Origin: Massilia putida
GTDB lineage: Bacteria > Pseudomonadota > Gammaproteobacteria > Burkholderiales > Burkholderiaceae_D
Direction: 5' to 3'
Length of the DNA: 64,000 nt
Assembly (NCBI RefSeq): GCF_001941825.1
Contig: NZ_CP019038.1
Span: forward strand, 5,146,001 to 5,210,000
Shown here: positions 1 to 8,559 of the stretch, one piece after another
Position numbering within the stretch: the stretch's first letter is position 1
How the letters are laid out: each line of letters opens with the position of its first letter
Position numbers and translations under genes: made by a program
The notes under the pieces: generated by a model
Database searches by the model: none
Told to the model about the DNA's origin: nothing
Seen by the model: only the letters and a program-made list of their open reading frames with translations

Positions 1-2885
1 ATGGGCCGCAGGCGCGCCACCGCGCCGTCGACGGCGCTGTCCCAGGCGGATAAGCCCTCGCGTCCCGCCTCGACGATCTGCTCGACCAGGATGACGCCGT
101 TCTGCACGGAGATGCCGGCCACGGCGATCAGTCCGACGGCCGCCGAGATCGAGACATGCAGCCCCGCCAGCGCCAGGCCGGCCACGGCGCCGACCAGCGT
201 GAACGGCACGATCGCGAGCACCAGCAGCGCGCGCGCCATCGAGCGGAATGCGCCGAACAGCAGGGCGAAAATCAGGAAGGCGGTGAGCGGCAAAATCACG
301 CGCAGGCGTTTGACGGCCCGCTGCTGGTTCTCGAACTGCCCGCCCCACGCGATCTGGTAGCCCGGCGGCAGGTGCACTTGTTCCGCCACCTTGGCCTGCG
401 CTTCGGCGACGAAGCTGCCCTGGTCGCGGCCCACCAGGTTGGCCTTGACGGACGCGTTTCTCTGGCCGTCTTCGCGCGCGATGCGGGCGGCGCCCTGGCG
501 CGTGGCGATGCGCGCCACGTCCGCGAGGCGCACGCTGCCCGCGCCGCCGGGCAGGCCGATCTGCAAGGCGCCGATGCTGTCCAGCGACGCGCGGTCTTTT
601 TCCGTCAGGCGCAAGGTCAGATCGAAGCGGCGGTCGCCTTCGTAGAACTGGCTGACGGCGATGCCGCCCAGCGCGGCCTGGATGGCCGCGTTGACGTCGG
701 CCACGTTCAGGCCGAGGCGCGCGGCGCGGTCGCGGTCGACGGCGATATCGAGTTCGCTCTGGCCGCCGATGCGCACGGCTTCCACGTCGGCCGCGCCGGG
801 AATCGTGCGCAGGATGGCGGCGATGCGGTCGGCCGTGCGGCCCAGCACCGCGAGATCCGGGCCATAGACCTTGATGGCGATTTCGCCCTTCACGCCGGAC
901 AGCGCTTCTTCCACGTTGTCTTCGATGACCTGGGAAAAATTGGTCGGCACGCCGGGCAGCGCGTGGATGCGGCGCGCGATGTCGGCCACCAGCGCGTCCT
1001 TGTCGGCGAACGTCCACTCCGCGCGCGGATTCAGGTCGGCCAGGATCTCGATATTGTTAGGGCCTTTCGGATCGGTGCCGTCGTCGGGGCGCCCCACGTG
1101 CGAGACCACGTTGCCCACTTCGTGATAGCGCTCCAGGATCGCGCGCACCCGGTTCTCGATGGCGCGCGTGTTGTCCAGTGAGCTCGACGTCGGCAACTCG
1201 ATCGTCAGCCACAGATTGCCCTCGTCCAGCTTGGGCAGGAATTCGCTGCCCAGGAGCGGCGTCAACGCGAGGGTCAGCGCGAGCAGCGCGGCCGAGCCGG
1301 CGAATACGAGCCCCTGGCGTGCGCGGGCGCGCTGCAGCAGGCGTCCGTAGGCGTTCTGGACACGCGGCAGCCACGTGTTCGGGCGTTCGCGCAGCGGCCG
1401 CGCGCGCTGGGTCCAGGCCAGCAGGGCGGGCATCAGCGTCATCGTCAGCAGCAGCGCGCCCAGCATCGCGAAGCTCAGCGTGAACGCGACGGGCGCGAAG
1501 ATCTTGCCCTCCACGCGCTGGAACGTGTAGATCGGAATGAAGGCGACGATGATGATCGCCTTGGCGAACAGGATCGGGCGGCCCAGCGCGACGAGGGTCT
1601 CCTTGATGGTCGCTTCGGCCGGCTGCGCACGGGCCGCATGCGATTGCAGGTGCAGGCGCACGAGCAGGGCCTCGACCAGCACGACGGCGCTGTCGATGAT
1701 GATGCCGAAATCGACGGCGCCCAGCGAGATCAGGTTGGCCGGAATGCCGCGCGCGTCCAGCACGATGAAGGCGCACAGCAGCGACAGCGGAATGACGGCG
1801 GCCACGATCAGCGCGGCGCGCCAGTTGCCGAGGAAGACGACGAGGATCGCGATCACGAGCACGGCGCCCATCGCGAGGTTTTCCGCGACGGTGCGCACCG
1901 TGTGGCCGATCAGGTCGCTGCGGTCGTAGATGGTGCGGATGCGCACGCCGCGCGGCAGCTTATGGCCCTGCGCCTGCACGGCCGCGCGCACGGCGGCCAC
2001 CACTTTCGAGGCGTTCGCGCCCTTGGTCATCTGGACGATGCCTTCGACGACGCTGCTGTCGTGGTTGAACGCGACGACGCCCGAGCGCGGCCTGTGGCCG
2101 ATGGTCACCTGGCCGATGTCGCTCACCAGCACCGTGCGGCCGTGGTTCGCGCTGACCACGGTGCGGCCGATGTCGGAGACGGCCTCGAAGATGCCGATGC
2201 CGCGCACGACGAGCGCTTCGTCGCCGCGCTTGACGAGACCGCCGCCCGTGTTGGCGCTGGCGTTCGTGAGCGCCTGGCGCACCTGGTCGAGCGTGACGCC
2301 GTAGCGGTTGAGCGCCAGCGGGTCGACCTGCACCTGGTATTCCTTGACGGTGCCGCCGAAGCTGACGACGTCCGCCACGCCGGGCACCGCGCGCAGCGCC
2401 GGCCGCAAGACCCAGTCCTGCAGCGCGCGCACCTCGTTCTCGTCCATGCCGGGCGCTTCCAGCACGTAGCGGTAGATTTCGCCGACGGCCGTGGACAGCG
2501 GCGCCAGCGCAGGCTGCACGCCAGGGGGCAGCACGACGTTCTGCAGCCGCTCCGTCACCTGCTGGCGCGCGAAATAATCGTCGGTGCCGTCGGCGAAGGT
2601 CAAGGTCACGACCGACAGCGCGCCGATGCTCACGGACCGCATCTGCGTCTGGCGCGGTACGCCGGCGAGTTCCCGTTCGATCGGCAGCGTGACGACGCGC
2701 TCCACTTCCTCGGCGGCCTGGCCGGGCAGCTGCGTCACCACCTGCACCTGCACGTCCTGGACGTCGGGGAACGCCTCGATCGGCAGATCGTCCAGCGCAT
2801 GCCAGCCGACGAAGGCGAGGCAGCCGGTCAGGAACAGCACCAGCATGCGCTGCGCGAGGACGGCGTCGATCAGTCTAGCCAGCAT
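1..2885 (-). CDS. czcA: Heavy-metal efflux RND transporter, CzcA/CusA family (partial, C-terminus beyond window)
   Basis: Inner-membrane proton-driven pump of a tripartite metal exporter. About 961 residues are present of a family length near 1030–1050, so only the C-terminal end is missing. The N-terminus reads MLARLIDAVLAQRMLV, followed by the family motif LPIEAFPDVQDVQVQV near residues 34–49. The TM4 motif V-D-F-G-I-I-I-D-S-A-V-V-L-V-E-A lies near residues 391–406; the acidic residues needed for proton relay are present, but a Ser replaces the Gly found after the second Asp in CzcA, so the metal cannot be read from the sequence. The start overlaps the end of the membrane-fusion gene by 11 bp, which points to translational coupling. 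It is the last visible gene of a four-gene operon. Confidence 0.93.
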   Translation of the reverse strand, partial: MLARLIDAVLAQRMLVLFLTGCLAFVGWHALDDLPIEAFPDVQDVQVQVVTQLPGQAAEEVERVVTLPIERELAGVPRQTQMRSVSIGALSVVTLTFADGTDDYFARQQVTERLQNVVLPPGVQPALAPLSTAVGEIYRYVLEAPGMDENEVRALQDWVLRPALRAVPGVADVVSFGGTVKEYQVQVDPLALNRYGVTLDQVRQALTNASANTGGGLVKRGDEALVVRGIGIFEAVSDIGRTVVSANHGRTVLVSDIGQVTIGHRPRSGVVAFNHDSSVVEGIVQMTKGANASKVVAAVRAAVQAQGHKLPRGVRIRTIYDRSDLIGHTVRTVAENLAMGAVLVIAILVVFLGNWRAALIVAAVIPLSLLCAFIVLDARGIPANLISLGAVDFGIIIDSAVVLVEALLVRLHLQSHAARAQPAEATIKETLVALGRPILFAKAIIIVAFIPIYTFQRVEGKIFAPVAFTLSFAMLGALLLTMTLMPALLAWTQRARPLRERPNTWLPRVQNAYGRLLQRARARQGLVFAGSAALLALTLALTPLLGSEFLPKLDEGNLWLTIELPTSSSLDNTRAIENRVRAILERYHEVGNVVSHVGRPDDGTDPKGPNNIEILADLNPRAEWTFADKDALVADIARRIHALPGVPTNFSQVIEDNVEEALSGVKGEIAIKVYGPDLAVLGRTADRIAAILRTIPGAADVEAVRIGGQSELDIAVDRDRAARLGLNVADVNAAIQAALGGIAVSQFYEGDRRFDLTLRLTEKDRASLDSIGALQIGLPGGAGSVRLADVARIATRQGAARIAREDGQRNASVKANLVGRDQGSFVAEAQAKVAEQVHLPPGYQIAWGGQFENQQRAVKRLRVILPLTAFLIFALLFGAFRSMARALLVLAIVPFTLVGAVAGLALAGLHVSISAAVGLIAVAGISVQNGVILVEQIVEAGREGLSAWDSAVDGAVARLRP

Positions 2886-4023
2886 GGTCGGCGCCTTCCG
2901 CGTTCAGCAGCAGTGCGCCTTCCGTCACGACGCGCTCGTGCGGTTGCAGCCCCATGTCGACGAAGGAGCGCTGCTGGCCGCCCAGTGCCACGTGCACGCG
3001 CCGCTTCTCGAACGTGCCGGTGGCGCGCTGGACGTAGACGTAGGTGTCGTCGCCATCCGTGAACAGCGCGCTGTTGGGCAGCGCCAGCGCGTTCGCCGCG
3101 CCGTCGCCGGAGAGGAAGGCGATGCGCGCGAACATGTCCGGTTTCAGCCGGCCGTCCGGGTTGTCGAGGACGCAGCGCACCTGCACGCGGCGCGTGACCG
3201 GATCGACGGCGACGCCGATACGTTCCAACGTGCCGCGCATGGCCTGGCCGGGAAACGCGTCCGTCTCGACCGACACGGCCTGGCCGCGCTTGAGGCCGGC
3301 GGCCACGCGCTCGGGCACGTCGGCGATGGCCCAGACGCGGCGCAGGTCGCTGATCACGAGCAGGGGAGTGGCCTGGTCCGGCCGCACTTCCTGCCCCACG
3401 TTGATCTGCTTGTCCGCGACAATGCCGGCGATGGGCGCGCGCAGGCCGAAGCGACCGTCGACGGTGCTGCCCGCATGCAGGTTGGCGATGCGCTGGCGCG
3501 CGCGGCGCGCCTCCGCGTCGGCCTGGCGATAGTCCGCGTCGGCGTTCTCGAAATCCTTGCGCGCGAGGACGTCGGCGTCGAGCAGCATGCGTGCCCGTGC
3601 CAGCGCGAGGCGCTTGCGTTCCTCGTCGGCGTCGGCCTTGCGCGCGTCGGCCTGGGCGGCGGCCAGATCGGGCGAATCGAGTTCGGCGAGCAGGTCGCCG
3701 GCGCGCACGCTGTCGCCGATCTCGACACGCTGTCCGGTCACGCGGCCCAGCACGGGCGAGGCGATGCGGCTCGTGCGCGTTTCGTCGTAGGCGATGCGGC
3801 CGGCGACGGGTTCGGCCACCGGCAGGGCGCCCGCGTCCACGGTGGCGATCTTCAGGTAAGACAGCTGCGGATCGTCGGGGGCGAACACGATGGGGGCGTC
3901 CGCGCTGCGCGCACGCGGCGCCGGCGCGGCGTGGGGTGCCGAGTGGGCGTTCCAGCTCCAGCAGGCGGCGCCGATCGCGGCGCACGCCACGCCGCACGCG
4001 GCGGCATACGTCAGGGTCTTCAT
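2875..4023 (-). CDS. czcB: Efflux RND transporter periplasmic adaptor (membrane fusion) subunit
   Basis: 382-residue adaptor that links the RND pump to the outer-membrane channel. An N-terminal hydrophobic segment (MKTLTYAAACGVACAAIG) acts as signal or anchor. A barrel-sandwich half (GRVTGQRVEIGDSVRAGDLL near residues 92–111) and its return half (RAPIAGIVADKQINVGQEV) flank an Ala/Arg/Asp-rich coiled-coil hairpin. The beta-barrel domain includes VPERVAAGLKRGQAVSVETD and the C-terminal membrane-proximal domain follows. The start at 4023 overlaps the upstream stop as ATGA, which selects it over a longer reading frame with no signal. There is no His-rich metal-binding N-terminus of the kind some CzcB proteins carry. 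Confidence 0.92.
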   Translation of the reverse strand: MKTLTYAAACGVACAAIGAACWSWNAHSAPHAAPAPRARSADAPIVFAPDDPQLSYLKIATVDAGALPVAEPVAGRIAYDETRTSRIASPVLGRVTGQRVEIGDSVRAGDLLAELDSPDLAAAQADARKADADEERKRLALARARMLLDADVLARKDFENADADYRQADAEARRARQRIANLHAGSTVDGRFGLRAPIAGIVADKQINVGQEVRPDQATPLLVISDLRRVWAIADVPERVAAGLKRGQAVSVETDAFPGQAMRGTLERIGVAVDPVTRRVQVRCVLDNPDGRLKPDMFARIAFLSGDGAANALALPNSALFTDGDDTYVYVQRATGTFEKRRVHVALGGQQRSFVDMGLQPHERVVTEGALLLNAEGADHAG

Positions 4024-5288
4024 GGTTGCGGGGACAGGGAGTGGGAGGTCGGGGACATTGCCGCGTCGAGCGCGGACAGGGACTTGGCGAGATCGGCCCG
4101 CGCCGCGAGCGCATCCAGCTGAGCGGCGCGCCAGGCGCGGCGCACGTCGAGCACGTCCATCACGCCGAGCGCGCCGTGCGCGAACGCGAATTCGGCGTCG
4201 TCGGCGGCGCGGCGCGTGGCCGGCAGGATCTCGCGGTCGTAGCGCAGCGCGCGGCGCGCGGCGGCATCGGCCCGGGCGCGGGCGGCGGCCACGTCGGCGC
4301 GTGCGGCCTGGCGCACCTTGTCGAGGTTTTCGTTGGCGGCCTCCAGGGCCGCCTCGGCGCCGCGGATCTCGCCCTGCATCGTGTAGCGCACGAACAGCGG
4401 CACCTGGACGGCGACGCCGACGCTGTTGCCGCTGCCCTGGGGATTGGCCGGGCTGGCCGGATAGTGTTCGAACTGCACGCCGACCGTGACGTCGCGCGTG
4501 CGCCCGGCGCGCGCCAGGTCGCGCGACGCGCCCGCCGCCGCCACGCGCGCACGCGCGGCGCGCACGTCGGCGCGCTGCTCGACGGCGGCATCGACGGCGA
4601 GCAGGCTGCCCGGCGCGGTCGCGGGCCACGGACCTGCGGCGGCGAGGCCGGGCGCATCGTCACGGCCGAGCAGCAGCGCGAGCGCGCGCCGCGCCTGGTC
4701 GGCACCAAACGCGGCATCGTCGGCGTCGTTGCGGGCGCGCAGCGCATCGATGCGCAGGCGGCCCGTGTCGCTGCCGGCCAGGTCGCCTGCCTTGTGGCGC
4801 TGTTCCGCGGCGGCGAGCGCGCGCTCGGCGAGGTTCGCCGCATCGGCGCCGATCGCCGCGCGTTCCTGCGCGGCCAGCAGGTCGTAATAGGCGGCGGCGA
4901 CGTCGCGCCGCAGCTGGCGCTGGGCGTCGTCCAGGTCGGCACTGGCCGCTTCTGCCAATCGCTCGGCGGCTTGGGTGCGCAGCGCGCGCTTGCCGCCACG
5001 CTCGATCAGCTGGTCGACCCGCACCGTGCTGTCGACGGTCTTGCTGCGCAAGCTTCCCGCGCCGATGCCGGCCGCCGGGTTGATGTTCATGGTCTGCAGG
5101 GTCAGCACGGGATTCGGTGCGGCCGATGCGCTGGTCACGGACGCGCCGGCGCTGGCCACGCCGATGGCGGCCAGCTTGACATCATGGTTGTGCTGTTCGG
5201 CGAGCGCGATGGCCTGGTCGAGCCGCAGCGATTGCGCGGCGGCGGAGACGCCCAACGTCGCCAGCAACAGCGCGACGACCGCCCTCAT
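4020..5288 (-). CDS. czcC: Outer-membrane efflux protein, TolC/CzcC family
   Basis: 422-residue outer-membrane channel of the same exporter. The start chosen gives a clear signal peptide (MRAVVALLLATLGVSAAAQ). Two repeated OEP halves of long alpha-helical segments can be seen (LRLDQAIALAEQHNHDVKLAA at the start of the first; DAAVEQRADVRAARARVAAA in the second), as does the strand motif VGVAVQVPLFVRYTMQGEI. The upstream lipoprotein stop overlaps this start as ATGA, and its own stop overlaps the adaptor start. There is no lipobox, unlike some CusC/OprM proteins, so it resembles CzcC more than CusC. Confidence 0.91.
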   Translation of the reverse strand: MRAVVALLLATLGVSAAAQSLRLDQAIALAEQHNHDVKLAAIGVASAGASVTSASAAPNPVLTLQTMNINPAAGIGAGSLRSKTVDSTVRVDQLIERGGKRALRTQAAERLAEAASADLDDAQRQLRRDVAAAYYDLLAAQERAAIGADAANLAERALAAAEQRHKAGDLAGSDTGRLRIDALRARNDADDAAFGADQARRALALLLGRDDAPGLAAAGPWPATAPGSLLAVDAAVEQRADVRAARARVAAAGASRDLARAGRTRDVTVGVQFEHYPASPANPQGSGNSVGVAVQVPLFVRYTMQGEIRGAEAALEAANENLDKVRQAARADVAAARARADAAARRALRYDREILPATRRAADDAEFAFAHGALGVMDVLDVRRAWRAAQLDALAARADLAKSLSALDAAMSPTSHSLSPQP

Positions 5289-5671
5289 GGCCCCTCCGCA
5301 TGGACGACGCGCGGCGGCAGCACGCGTTCGACGCGCGCCAGGCGGCCCTCGTCGCAACGGGCCGGCCGCAGCTCGACTTCATCGCCGGTGCCGACAGCGA
5401 CGCCGTCCGGCAGCGTCGCCACGACGGTGTGATGCAGGCGCGCACCGCGGTAGCGCACCTTCGCATAGCGTTCTTGCAGCGCGGTGCCGGGTACGCACGC
5501 CTGCACCAAGGATGCGGCGGCGCCGGCATCCAGCATTTCGAGCACGCGGCCGCGGCGCGCGCCGTGGTCCCAATCGACGGGGCCATTGCCCAGCGGCTGG
5601 GCACACGACGACAACAGGAGACACAGGGTCAGTCCGGTGACCGGCCTGGCCAGGATTCGATTCGCACGCAT
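5285..5671 (-). CDS. Small lipoprotein leading the metal-efflux operon
   Basis: 128-residue predicted lipoprotein. The N-terminus MRANRILARPVTGLTLCLLLSSCAQPLG has a charged start, a hydrophobic stretch and a lipobox L-S-S-C with the lipidated Cys at residue 23. The rest (about 105 residues) has a conserved-looking VQACVPGTALQERYAKVRYRG segment and two further Cys residues (VQAC, PARC) that could pair as a disulfide or bind metal. I do not recognise a named family. It is the first gene of the operon and its stop overlaps the czcC start, so it is probably made with the exporter; a role in metal binding or assembly is inference. Confidence 0.8.
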   Translation of the reverse strand: MRANRILARPVTGLTLCLLLSSCAQPLGNGPVDWDHGARRGRVLEMLDAGAAASLVQACVPGTALQERYAKVRYRGARLHHTVVATLPDGVAVGTGDEVELRPARCDEGRLARVERVLPPRVVHAEGP

Positions 5672-5733
5672 GATTTCCTCGACGGCAGGCGCGAACGGTG
5701 CGCCATATCGCAGCGCATGATAGCCAGCTGAGA

Positions 5734-5758
5734 TCGCGTAAACATTAAGTTCGCGTAA
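5734..5758 (-). promoter_or_regulatory. Direct repeat upstream of the metal-efflux operon
   Basis: Two exact copies of TCGCGTAA start 17 bp apart (5734 and 5751), about 65–90 bp upstream of the lipoprotein start. On the coding strand they read TTACGCGA twice, with an AT-rich CTTAATG between. A direct-repeat site of this kind would suit a response regulator, but no regulator gene is adjacent. What binds is unknown. Confidence 0.35.
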
Positions 5759-5810
5759 TCATGGCCAAATCGTAATCCGCTGTACCGCGTCGCGACGGCG
5801 TGCCGGCCTG

Positions 5811-7040
5811 TCATCGACGGGGCGCGTGTCCGCGGCTCGACCCGCGTGATCCATCCGGCAGCAGCGGCGCGATGTCGATGGCCTCGGCCATCGCGCGATA
5901 GCCCGCATCGCCTGGATGCAAATGATCGCCCGAATCGAACCCGGGCCGCAGGCGGCGCGGGTGGGCGGGGTCGCGCAGGACTGCGTCGAAGTCGACGACG
6001 GCATCCAACGCCCCGGCCGTGCGGATCCACTGGTTCAGTTGCTGGCGCAGGTGTTCCTTGTCGGCACTGTAGTGTCCCGCATAGGGCGTGCCGGCGAGGG
6101 CGCCTTCGAACGGCGGCAGCGTGCCCGCCGTCACGCGCACGCCGCGCACGTGGGCCGCGGCGACCAGTTGCCGGTAGGCTGCCGTGAGCTCGTCGAGCGA
6201 GGCCGCGCGCTCGTTCGGCGCGAACGGGCTGCCCGGCCAGCCGATGTCGTTAATGCCGAGTAAAACGATCACGTCCGACACGCCGGGCTGGCTGAGCACG
6301 TCCTGTTCTAAGCGGGCGAGGGCGCTTCGCCCCATGCCGTCGCGCGCCAGGCGTCCGCCTGAGATGCCGGCGTTGGCGACCGCGATGCCGTGCCGTGCCA
6401 GGCGCTCCGCGAGGACGTCGGGCCAGCGGCGATCCGCGTCCGGCGTCGACCCGTTGCCGTCCGTGATCGAATCGCCGAGGGTGACGACGGTGCGGCCCCG
6501 TGCCGCGGCCTCGACCATGACGGCGTTCAGGAACAGGCGTCCGCCGAAGCTAGAGGTGTCGTTGCCCATGGCGACCTGCACGGTCTGCTGCGCGCCCCAG
6601 TGAAAACTCGCCACAGGTGTGGGTGCGGGCAGCCAGGTCGTCACGGTCAGCCGGGACAGGGGCTGCACGGCGAGCGCGACAGGGTCGCTCGTCGCCGTCG
6701 CGCCCGGCAGGATGGCGATGCCCGGTTGGCCGGCAAAGGTCAGCGTCCGGCTGGCGCGCGCATCTTCGACGCGCACCGCGCCGAGCCGCACGGGCTCGTG
6801 GCCATACCGGTTCGAGAACACGAGGCGGATGCGGCGGCCGCCGGCGCTGAGGCGGACGGTCTCGCGCAGGGTTGCGTTGTCGAGGCGGGCCGGGACGTTC
6901 ATCGGCAGCGTGAAACCGGCGTCCCAGGCGGGCTGCGGCGCCGCGTACCAGGACGTCATCCAATGGTCGTCCGCCAGTGCCTGCGGCGATCCGGATGCCA
7001 GGACGAGGGTGAGTGCCGTGATCAGTTTATGGTGAGTCAT
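5811..7040 (-). CDS. Secreted SGNH/GDSL-family hydrolase (esterase/lipase)
   Basis: 409-residue exported serine esterase. The signal peptide is MTHHKLITALTLVLASGSPQALA with cleavage before DDHW. Residues 24–180 form a beta-rich N-terminal domain. The SGNH domain then shows all blocks: GDSITDG with catalytic Ser191 (block I), GISGG (block II), LGINDIG with Asn264 (block III) and SGDHLHP with Asp372/His375 (block V). Layout and length fit the large GDSL proteins often found with plant-polymer esterases; the substrate cannot be told. A strong AAAGGA Shine-Dalgarno sequence 7 bp before 7040 fixes the start. It is divergent from a LysR gene that probably controls it. Confidence 0.92.
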   Translation of the reverse strand: MTHHKLITALTLVLASGSPQALADDHWMTSWYAAPQPAWDAGFTLPMNVPARLDNATLRETVRLSAGGRRIRLVFSNRYGHEPVRLGAVRVEDARASRTLTFAGQPGIAILPGATATSDPVALAVQPLSRLTVTTWLPAPTPVASFHWGAQQTVQVAMGNDTSSFGGRLFLNAVMVEAAARGRTVVTLGDSITDGNGSTPDADRRWPDVLAERLARHGIAVANAGISGGRLARDGMGRSALARLEQDVLSQPGVSDVIVLLGINDIGWPGSPFAPNERAASLDELTAAYRQLVAAAHVRGVRVTAGTLPPFEGALAGTPYAGHYSADKEHLRQQLNQWIRTAGALDAVVDFDAVLRDPAHPRRLRPGFDSGDHLHPGDAGYRAMAEAIDIAPLLPDGSRGSSRGHAPRR

Positions 7041-7118
7041 CGTGAGTTCCTTTGCGTAGAGAGCCCACGATAGGTCATTCAAGACTGGCGATGAAGATGG
7101 TAGGATCGAACATCATTC

Positions 7119-7133
7119 ATTCCAATATCGAAT
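7119..7133. promoter_or_regulatory. LysR-type operator candidate between SGNH hydrolase and lysR
   Basis: ATTC-N7-GAAT is an interrupted palindrome with a T-N11-A core typical of LysR-family boxes. It lies 2–16 bp upstream of the lysR start, inside the 95-bp divergent spacer. The position fits autoregulation plus control of the esterase gene. Confidence 0.45.
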
Positions 7134-7135
7134 AG

Positions 7136-8017
7136 ATGGATACTCTGCACGCGATGCGCGTGTTCGTGCGCACCCTCGAGCTGGGCAGCCTGTCGGCAGC
7201 GGCCCGCGAATTCGGCACGACGCAGCCGACCGTCAGCAAATGGCTGGCCCAGCTGGAGCGCCAGTTGCGCGTGCGTTTGTTCGAACGCAGCACGCGCGGC
7301 CTGTCGCCGACGGAGCAGGGCCAGCGCTTTCACGCGGACGCCAAGCGGCTCATCGAGCAATTCGACACGGCCGTGGGGGACGTGCAAGGCATGACGGGGC
7401 AGGTGGCCGGGCTGTTGCGCATCAATGCGCCCGTCGCGCTCGGGCAGTTCCGCATCAATGCGATGGTGCAGCGGTTCATGGCGGACCACCCGGGCATCGA
7501 CGTCGAGCTGATCCTGAACGACCGCTTCGTCGACCTCGTCGAGGAAGGCGTCGACGTGGCGTTCCGGCTGGGCGGCACCTTGCCGCCGGAGGCGATCGGC
7601 CGGCACCTGACGACGATACCGCGCTTCCTGGTGGCGGCCCCGGCGTATCTCGCCCGGCGCGGTGTGCCCGACGTGCCGGACGCGTTATCCGCGCATGACT
7701 TCGTGCGCTTTGCCTGGACGCCCGGCAATACGGTGGAGTTGTTCCGTGGGAACGAACAGGCGCGTCTCCCGACATCGAGCCGCTTTCGCGTGAACAATGC
7801 GCTGGCGATCCGCGAGGCGCTGGCGATGGGCAGCGGGATCGGGGTGTGTCCGGAATGGCTGGTCCGCGATCTGCTGGATCGGGGCGACCTGGTGCGGGTA
7901 CTGGATGGGTGGACGGCGCGTGCGCAGGCGTTAACGCTGCTCTATCCGTCGCGGCAGTTTCAGCCGCTGCGGACGAGGCTGTTCATCGACTACGCCGTCG
8001 AGCAATTTCAGGGATGA
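7136..8017 (+). CDS. LysR-family transcriptional regulator
   Basis: 293 residues, the normal family length. The N-terminal winged helix-turn-helix is at residues 1–60 (SLSAAAREFGTTQPTVSKWL recognition region), followed by the linker helix and a substrate-binding domain starting at GLLRINAPVALGQFRINAMV. The effector-domain wording resembles the CrgA/DsdC-like group with SxxxP-type substrates unknown. The gene is divergent from the SGNH hydrolase with a 95-bp shared spacer, the usual arrangement for a LysR protein and its target. The 3' end overlaps the convergent zinc-ribbon gene by 10 bp. Confidence 0.92.
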   Translation: MDTLHAMRVFVRTLELGSLSAAAREFGTTQPTVSKWLAQLERQLRVRLFERSTRGLSPTEQGQRFHADAKRLIEQFDTAVGDVQGMTGQVAGLLRINAPVALGQFRINAMVQRFMADHPGIDVELILNDRFVDLVEEGVDVAFRLGGTLPPEAIGRHLTTIPRFLVAAPAYLARRGVPDVPDALSAHDFVRFAWTPGNTVELFRGNEQARLPTSSRFRVNNALAIREALAMGSGIGVCPEWLVRDLLDRGDLVRVLDGWTARAQALTLLYPSRQFQPLRTRLFIDYAVEQFQG

Positions 8018-8217
8018 AGCGGGTTGTTCGGTTCGATGCACGGCTGCGGGAGCGGCGTCCGGCTTTTCGCGCCGGACTTTCTGAACCTTGGAAACACGAG
8101 GGAGCGCTCCCCGCAGTCGCTGCAAAGGATGTGCTCGCTGCTCCACAGAATGCGCATCAAGGGCGTACGCGCGATCCGGCGGACGTAGGTGGAACCACAT
8201 TCGGGGCAAGAGGCCAT
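8008..8217 (-). CDS. Small zinc-ribbon protein
   Basis: 69-residue protein with two CxxC knuckles, C-P-E-C at residues 4–7 and C-S-D-C near residues 32–35, spaced as in a rubredoxin-type zinc ribbon. The basic stretch after the second knuckle (RFRKSGAKSR) would suit nucleic-acid contact. No clear Shine-Dalgarno sequence is seen before the ATG. Both Cys pairs would be unlikely by chance in a shadow frame, so I think the gene is real. Function unknown. Confidence 0.62.
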   Translation of the reverse strand: MASCPECGSTYVRRIARTPLMRILWSSEHILCSDCGERSLVFPRFRKSGAKSRTPLPQPCIEPNNPLHP

Positions 8218-8468
8218 GGCGATGTACCGGTAGGTGTTGAAGATTAATTAACAACATACCAGCCATTGCTGAGTTACACGGTGCGGTAGCGCACAATGGC
8301 GCGCGTCCGTGATGTGTCATGTGTGTCGCATGAGACGGACGCCGCACCGTGGCACGATCAGTTGTTGTGGTTTTGCGACTATACGAAAGCTCTGGTCCAG
8401 CTAAAACCGTAAAACGAAAGATTTTCCTGCTCATATTCGCGATATTCGTCGGAGTTCTTTCTTTTTTG
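8218..8468. other. AT-rich intergenic stretch before the carbohydrate locus
   Basis: No gene is supported here. From about 8370 the base composition falls well below that of the neighbours (runs of A and T), which marks the upstream part of the TonB-receptor promoter. Several GAAAG/CTTTC motifs are scattered through it (for example near 8386 and 8417), related to the palindrome at 8512. Confidence 0.6.
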
Positions 8469-8527
8469 TTGACGAATTATTTTCTTTTTTCTAAATTAAC
8501 TCCGCTCTTAGCTTTCGAAAACGAAAG
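8469..8527 (+). promoter_or_regulatory. Promoter and operator-like palindrome of the TonB-receptor/beta-galactosidase locus
   Basis: TTGACG (8469–8474), a 17-bp spacer and TAAATT (8492–8497) form a good sigma-70 promoter. Just downstream, CTTTCG-AAAA-CGAAAG (8512–8527) is a perfect inverted repeat covering about +8 to +24 of the predicted transcript, a position where a repressor would block elongation. No regulator gene is adjacent. Confidence 0.6.
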
Positions 8528-8559
8528 TGAAAATTTAAAAATAAGACCGGAGACCACGC

